A stretch of DNA of 64,000 nucleotides from JAHRAW01 sp963693025 (lineage in GTDB: Bacteria > Pseudomonadota > Gammaproteobacteria > Arenicellales > Poriferihabitantaceae): NCBI GenBank assembly GCA_963693025.1, contig OY843749.1, positions 2,790,001 to 2,854,000 on the forward strand. The letters run 5' to 3'. Each line of letters starts with the position of its first letter. The first letter of the stretch is position 1. Positions 59,676-64,000 of this stretch are shown in pieces. The translations under genes and the position numbers were made by a program. Under the pieces are notes generated by a model. The model worked only from the letters and a program-made list of their open reading frames with translations, was not told the DNA's origin and did no database searches.

Positions 59676-61796
59676 ATGGCACGCCCGAAGAAGAAAACCC
59701 ACCCGCCCTCGTTAGCCACGCGCGCCAACGCACCGCCGCGCCGTGGCAAGCCGTCATCCCGCCCGCCCGTCACGCCGCGCGCCGCGCCAGTCGCGGTCGA
59801 ATGGCGCACGCGCGACTGGCTCGCGCTCGCCGTGTCGGTGCTCGCCCCGTTGCTGCTGTATGTCCTGACCCTGCCGCGCACGGTGGTGCTGGAAGACGAC
59901 GGCTTGTTCCTGATGGTCGGCGCGCACTGGGGCATCGCGCATCCGCCCGGCTATCCGCTATACACGCTCATCATCCATCTCTTCATGCAACTACCCTTCG
60001 GCTCGCCGGCGTTCCTCGGGCATCTGTCGAGCGCGTTTCTCGGCGCGCTTGCCTGCGGAGGCGTGTATGCCTGCGCGCGCTTGCTGGGCGCCTCGCGCGT
60101 GCCCGCCGTCACCGCCGCGTGGCTGTTCGCCGCCTCCGAGCATTTCTGGGCGCAAGCCATCATCGCCGAAGTGTACACGCTCAACGCCCTGCTATTTTTC
60201 GCCACCTACGCGCTGATTTTGAGCGGTGTCCGCCGAGCCCACAGCCGCAAGATATGGCTCGCCGCCGCCGTGGTATACGGCTTGAGTCTCGCCAATCACT
60301 GGCCGCTGATGGCGCTGGCGTTTCCGGGCTTGCTGGTCGCGGCGTGGCCCGCCTGGCGGACGGTGCGCCGGCGCTTGCCGGAACTCGCCGCCGCCGCCGC
60401 GGCGAGCGCCGCCCTGCCGTATGCGTGGATGGTGTTGCGCTCCTTGCAGGAGCCGTTGATGAGTTTCTACGGCGCCATCGACAGCGTCAAAGCGCTCGTC
60501 AAATATATCAGCCGCCAGGATTACGCCGGTGTCGATGTCAGCCCGAGCGCCGGCTGGGGCGACCGCTTGGAATTCCTCGGCTGGTTCGGCAACGAGGTCG
60601 TCTGGCAGTTGACGCTGCCGGGTTTCGTGCTGATGTTGGTCGGGCTTCACGCGCTGTTTCGCCGCGGGCAAACCGCCGAAGCCTACTCCGGTCTGCTGGT
60701 GTTTGCGGGCGCCAGCGTCGTGCTGATTGCGCTGCTGGCGTTTGATTTTGAATCGTTCAGCGTCGCGGTGTTTCGCCCCTATTCGCTGGTGTGCTACGGG
60801 CTCGCCGCGCTGTGGCTGGCGGTCGGTTTTCAGTCGCTGCTGGAGCACCGGTTTGTGGCGGCGGCGGCGCCGTGGCTCAAAACCGGCGTGGCGGCGCTCG
60901 CGGGTTTGGGGATGACGGCGGCCTCGGTGCACGCGCACTGGGCAATCAACGACCGCTCCGCCAGCGATTTCACCGAGCGCTACGCGAACGCCGTGTTCGG
61001 CCTCGTGCCGCAGAACGCGGTGCTGCTGGTATACGGCGACACGGACACGGCGTCGCTCGGCTACTACCGTTTCGTCGAGCAGCGCCGCCCGGACATTGCG
61101 CTGATGAATGTGCAGGGCATTCTGTATGGCAACCGGCTGTATCCGCCGCACCTGTCGCAGCGAAAAAAGGAAGACCGGTTGCGCGCCTTCGTGCGCACCA
61201 CCGAGCGACCGGTGTTCCTGACCACCAACGCCGCCGACCGCAAGATGTTCACCGACAGCGCCATCCGCCACTACGCCTTCGTGCAGGAAGTGCGGCGCGG
61301 CGGCGACCCCGGCTCCATCCAGTTGCAACTCAACCCCGAAGCGACGCGGTATTTCGAATCGCTCATCGCATCAAAGCCGAGCGACGGCTGGGAGCGGTAT
61401 CTGCGCAACCTGCTAATCGCCCAGTATGGCGACTTCCTCGGCTACGCCCTGGTCTCCGGCGACCCCGAACTGCTGGGCAAAATCGAGCCGATGGTCGCCG
61501 TCGCCCAGGGCAGTTTCTACAGCCTGATGGGCATGTCCGAAGTGCTGATGCAATACGGCAACAAAGTTCACTGGGAGCGGTTGCAAGGCTGGCTGGAACA
61601 AGCCGGCGAAATGCACGACGAAGCCCTAACCAAAAACCTGCGCAGCCGGCTGTATTACCTGCAAGGCTACCTATACGCCAAACTGGAACGCCGCGAAGAA
61701 GCCATAACCCAATTCCAAAAAGCCTACACCGCCTACCCCCACCCCGAAAACGGCGCTATCAACGCGCTACAACAACTGGGGGTGCCGTTGGAGTGA
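59676..61796 (+). CDS. DUF2723 (TMEM260-like) membrane protein
   Basis: A 706-residue protein. The basic, Pro-rich N-terminus is followed by about ten membrane segments and a soluble C-terminal domain of about 270 residues ending in a TPR-like unit (YLQGYLYAKLERREEAITQFQKAY). The DUF2723 signature is in loop 1: VLEDDGLFLMVGAHWGIAHPPGYPLYTL (residues 71-98), with EDD where most members have DSG. ASEHFWAQAIIAEVYTLNAL is also conserved. Human TMEM260, which carries this domain, is a protein O-mannosyltransferase for IPT domains. Bacterial members are uncharacterised, so the activity is inferred. It is divergent from the TMTC-like triplet. Confidence 0.83.
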   Translation: MARPKKKTHPPSLATRANAPPRRGKPSSRPPVTPRAAPVAVEWRTRDWLALAVSVLAPLLLYVLTLPRTVVLEDDGLFLMVGAHWGIAHPPGYPLYTLIIHLFMQLPFGSPAFLGHLSSAFLGALACGGVYACARLLGASRVPAVTAAWLFAASEHFWAQAIIAEVYTLNALLFFATYALILSGVRRAHSRKIWLAAAVVYGLSLANHWPLMALAFPGLLVAAWPAWRTVRRRLPELAAAAAASAALPYAWMVLRSLQEPLMSFYGAIDSVKALVKYISRQDYAGVDVSPSAGWGDRLEFLGWFGNEVVWQLTLPGFVLMLVGLHALFRRGQTAEAYSGLLVFAGASVVLIALLAFDFESFSVAVFRPYSLVCYGLAALWLAVGFQSLLEHRFVAAAAPWLKTGVAALAGLGMTAASVHAHWAINDRSASDFTERYANAVFGLVPQNAVLLVYGDTDTASLGYYRFVEQRRPDIALMNVQGILYGNRLYPPHLSQRKKEDRLRAFVRTTERPVFLTTNAADRKMFTDSAIRHYAFVQEVRRGGDPGSIQLQLNPEATRYFESLIASKPSDGWERYLRNLLIAQYGDFLGYALVSGDPELLGKIEPMVAVAQGSFYSLMGMSEVLMQYGNKVHWERLQGWLEQAGEMHDEALTKNLRSRLYYLQGYLYAKLERREEAITQFQKAYTAYPHPENGAINALQQLGVPLE

Positions 61797-61904
61797 TGGG
61801 GTGGTGGTTTTGAGGTGAGAGGGTAGGGCGAGCAAAAACTACCACTTCGTCATTCACCCAAAAAACAACAACAACAACCACCACTTCGTCATTCCCAAGT
61901 ACTC

Positions 61905-62105
61905 GTCATTCTCGAGCGTTAGTGACCGTTTGCCGCCGCGCTTTTTCTTTTAAGCGGCGGCTTACGGACACTTACGACCTCGGGAATCTCCCTAAGATTG
62001 GCACGGGCTTCGCCAAAGTCCACGGTAGCCTTAGGGAGATTCCCGAAGGCGATGAAAAATATGGTCGCCTGTCGGCTCCCTATTTTTCTATCGTTCGAGA
62101 ATGAC
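61905..62105. repeat. Dispersed palindromic element 14 (a-b')
   Basis: A 201-base copy. The left arm has GTGACCG (mismatched against CGGACAC), as in element 10. A half-element ending GTTCGAGAATGACGAAATG follows at 62111-62149. Upstream, 61840-61900 is an ACAAC-rich stretch with two partial termini. Confidence 0.85.
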
Positions 62106-62285
62106 GAAGTGGGGGCTCACTATTTTCTACCGTTCGAGAATGACGAAATGGGTAGTTGGGAATGGCGCGACGGATGACGAGAAAAAATACCACTTTTTGA
62201 CACATTTCTGCACAAACTAAAAAACAAGAAAATCAACATAACTCATTGTATTATAATAAAATTATCCTAATTTCCTAATCTCACC

Positions 62286-62345
62286 ACAAAAAATACCCAA
62301 AAAACTGCACAAAAAACTGCCCAAAAAACTGATATAAAATATAAT
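62286..62345 (+). promoter_or_regulatory. 12-base iterons and -10 box upstream of the Fic gene
   Basis: Three exact-phase copies of CAAAAAACTG (62298, 62310, 62322), and a degenerate fourth before them, stand directly upstream of TATAAT (62340-62345), 28 bases before the fic ATG. The surrounding 180 bases are far more AT-rich than the genome. This looks like a regulated promoter with iterated binding sites. It fills, with element 14, the 577-base gene-free stretch. Confidence 0.55.
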
Positions 62346-62373
62346 CAATCACCCGCCATGATGAGAACACGCC

Positions 62374-63525
62374 ATGCCATTTGACCACCTGCGGTTTTCC
62401 CGCCATTGGGAACTGTCCGCTGAAACCACCTATCAGTTGGGCCAATGCCGCGCCCTGCTCGGCAGCATTTCCACGGTCCCACTCAGGCCAAAAGTCGAGC
62501 GCGAACTCAAGCGGGTTTCCTTGATTAAAGGCGTTCAGGCGACGACCGCCATCGAAGGCAATACGCTCACGGAAACGGATATCATCAAAATCATTGAGGG
62601 GAAACCCCTTGCGGAAAGCAAGGCGTATCAAGAGCAGGAAGTGAATAACATCCTGGACGCGATGAATCAACTACCCGACCAATCGCAACCCGGTCCCCTC
62701 ACCCCGCAACGCTTGCAAGAATTTCATTATTTTGTCGGCAAAGATTTGCCGGCGCCGTTCGGCGCAACGCCGGGAGAGTTCGCGCAATCACAGCGCGTAG
62801 TCGGAGGTTATCGCTGCCCGCCGCCCGGACCAAAGAGACATCAGGTGGAAGGGTTGGTTAAGCGGTTTTGCGACTGGCTACAAAAAGAATTTGGCGACTT
62901 GTCCGGCAAGCGCTCATTCAGCGACGGAATCATCCGGGCAATCGTCGCGCATGTGTATATCGAGTGGATACATCCGTTTGATGACGGCAACGGACGCACC
63001 GGCAGGCTGGTTGAATTTTATTTGTTGCTGAGAGCCGGCGTGCCGGATATTTGCGCGCATATTTTGTCCAATCACTACAACACCACCCGCCCGGAATACT
63101 ATGCGCAAATACGGCAATGCCAGAATGAAGGCGACTTAACGTCATTCATAGCGTATGCGGTCACCGGTTTTTTAGACGGGCTTAATGAAGTGTGGGAAAG
63201 CATCGCCGACGAGTTGCTCAAAAGAATTTGGCAGGGGCATGTGCATGACCAATTCGCCGGCTTAAAATGGAGCAAGCCGGTGCGCGCAAGGCGGCGGAAA
63301 TTGTTGTTGAATATGTCGCTGGTTGAACGATACAACATCCAATCCATTCAACTCGCATCGCCCGAAGTCGCGCGGGACTACGGCAAGGTCAACATCTCCA
63401 CGGCAAAGAGAGATATTCGCGATTTGCTCGAAGCGAAACTGCTGGTGAAAGACCCGGAGTCGGGGGACATCTCAGCAAACATCGGGGTTTTGATAGCGCA
63501 GTATCCGGCAACGTTGCGAAAATAA
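62374..63525 (+). CDS. Fic family protein (class II, self-inhibiting type)
   Basis: A 383-residue Fic-domain protein, probably an AMP transferase acting on a protein Ser, Thr or Tyr. The active site HPFDDGNGRTGR is canonical (about residue 201), with catalytic His and the anion-binding loop intact. The inhibitory helix motif TTAIEGN, with the Glu that blocks ATP, lies on the N-terminal side (about residue 58), so it is class II. A C-terminal winged-helix-like part (SPEVARDYGKVNISTAKRDIRDLLEAKLL) suggests DNA binding and autoregulation. No separate antitoxin gene is beside it. Target unknown. Confidence 0.9.
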   Translation: MPFDHLRFSRHWELSAETTYQLGQCRALLGSISTVPLRPKVERELKRVSLIKGVQATTAIEGNTLTETDIIKIIEGKPLAESKAYQEQEVNNILDAMNQLPDQSQPGPLTPQRLQEFHYFVGKDLPAPFGATPGEFAQSQRVVGGYRCPPPGPKRHQVEGLVKRFCDWLQKEFGDLSGKRSFSDGIIRAIVAHVYIEWIHPFDDGNGRTGRLVEFYLLLRAGVPDICAHILSNHYNTTRPEYYAQIRQCQNEGDLTSFIAYAVTGFLDGLNEVWESIADELLKRIWQGHVHDQFAGLKWSKPVRARRRKLLLNMSLVERYNIQSIQLASPEVARDYGKVNISTAKRDIRDLLEAKLLVKDPESGDISANIGVLIAQYPATLRK

Positions 63526-63557
63526 TCGCGCCATTCTTGGTTGCCGTTTTTACGGGC

Positions 63558-64000
63558 TTATTTGCCCTCAGAATCAACCCGCGGCCCAAGCATAATCGCC
63601 ATCCAGCGAGTATTTTGATTGCTGTCGAGCGCGATTTTCATGGCGATGGTTAGCGGCACCGACAGCAGCATTCCGACCGCGCCGAGCACCCAGCCCCATA
63701 GAATCAGGGAGATGAAGACCACCAGCGTGGAGAGTCCCAGTCCGCGGCCCATCATGCGCGGTTCGAGCACGCTGCCGACGCCCACATTCACGCACAGATA
63801 GGCAAGCGCAGTCAGGGCGGAGGCGCCGACGCCGAGTTGCACCAGCGCGAGCAGCACCACGGGAATCGCCGCGATGACCGAGCCGATGTTCGGGATGAAG
63901 TTGAGCAAAAATGCCATCACCCCCCACAGCAGCGGATAGTCCACGCCGATCAGCCACAGCAACAACGCGACCAGCGCGCCGGTCAGCAAACTGGTCGAGG
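63558..64000 (-). CDS. AI-2E/PerM-family permease, C-terminal part (runs off the right edge)
   Basis: The frame is open to the window edge, so the start is missing. The 147 residues seen contain four hydrophobic segments with the family signature LLWGVMAFLLNFIPNIGSVIAAIPVVLLAL and EPRMMGRGLGLSTLVVFISLILWGWVLGAVGMLLSVPLT. This is the conserved C-terminal half of AI-2E family transporters (PF01594), which include TqsA and PerM. Substrate not predictable. Confidence 0.9.
   Translation of the reverse strand, partial: STSLLTGALVALLLWLIGVDYPLLWGVMAFLLNFIPNIGSVIAAIPVVLLALVQLGVGASALTALAYLCVNVGVGSVLEPRMMGRGLGLSTLVVFISLILWGWVLGAVGMLLSVPLTIAMKIALDSNQNTRWMAIMLGPRVDSEGK

Noticed and set aside
1717..62105. 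CRISPR array reading of the repeated intergenic sequences
   Set aside because: Copies are kilobases apart, palindromic over their whole length, and have no spacers or cas genes.

Overview
The window looks like a GC-rich gammaproteobacterial chromosome. The evidence is the gene order yajC / secD-secF-nrdR-ribD-ribE-ribB-ribH-nusB-pgpA, a 469-residue proteobacterial glnA, GshB, and an 815-residue FadE of the E. coli type. No rRNA, tRNA, CRISPR array, phage module or transposase gene was seen. Species cannot be fixed from sequence alone. The mix of TRAP-like carboxylate uptake, restriction enzymes, phase-variable surface genes and crowded small repeats would suit a host- or particle-associated bacterium, but that is inference.

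Layout. 1-1668: 5' part of a restriction-modification enzyme (minus, runs off the left edge). 2043-5039: lipA, a TTG-started small-molecule kinase and a secreted ATP-dependent DNA ligase (minus). 5522-10634: a tightly overlapped fadE / acyl-CoA synthetase / haloacid dehalogenase run. 10781-24530: the Sec-riboflavin-NusB block, split after yajC by an AAA ATPase and a Thr-rich Calx-beta-like outer-membrane barrel protein. 24914-26495: HNH endonuclease and an AcuI-like reductase. 26577-30742: a TMTC-like TPR membrane protein and a second polytopic membrane protein. 31108-36829: TauE/SafE exporter, TctC-TctB-TctA and a class V PLP enzyme. 36840-41904 (minus): DUF4143 ATPase, MFS carrier, enoyl-CoA hydratase and malonyl-CoA decarboxylase, divergent from a PrpE-like synthetase and gshB. 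45465-48176: glnA with a structured leader, and a TrpD2-like protein. 48582-61796: four more TMTC-like proteins, an MmeI-like restriction-modification enzyme and a DUF2723 protein. 62374-63525: Fic protein. 63558-64000: part of an AI-2E/PerM permease.

Three things stand out. (1) Two genes, the outer-membrane Calx-beta-like protein and the membrane protein downstream of the first TMTC-like gene, each carry a run of exactly 12 C just after the start codon. In both, the start codon is out of frame with the body, and losing one C would join start, N-terminus and body. This is the signature of phase variation (or of a shared homopolymer error). (2) Five TMTC-like proteins and one DUF2723 (TMEM260-like) protein lie within 35 kb. 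Their eukaryotic relatives are protein O-mannosyltransferases acting on Ig-like beta-sandwich domains, so a bacterial surface-protein O-glycosylation system with a phase-variable beta-sandwich target is a testable idea. (3) At least 14 copies of a 196-396 bp modular palindromic element with 11-12 bp terminal inverted repeats fill nearly every large intergenic gap. Its hairpin arms are exchanged between copies and show compensatory base changes.
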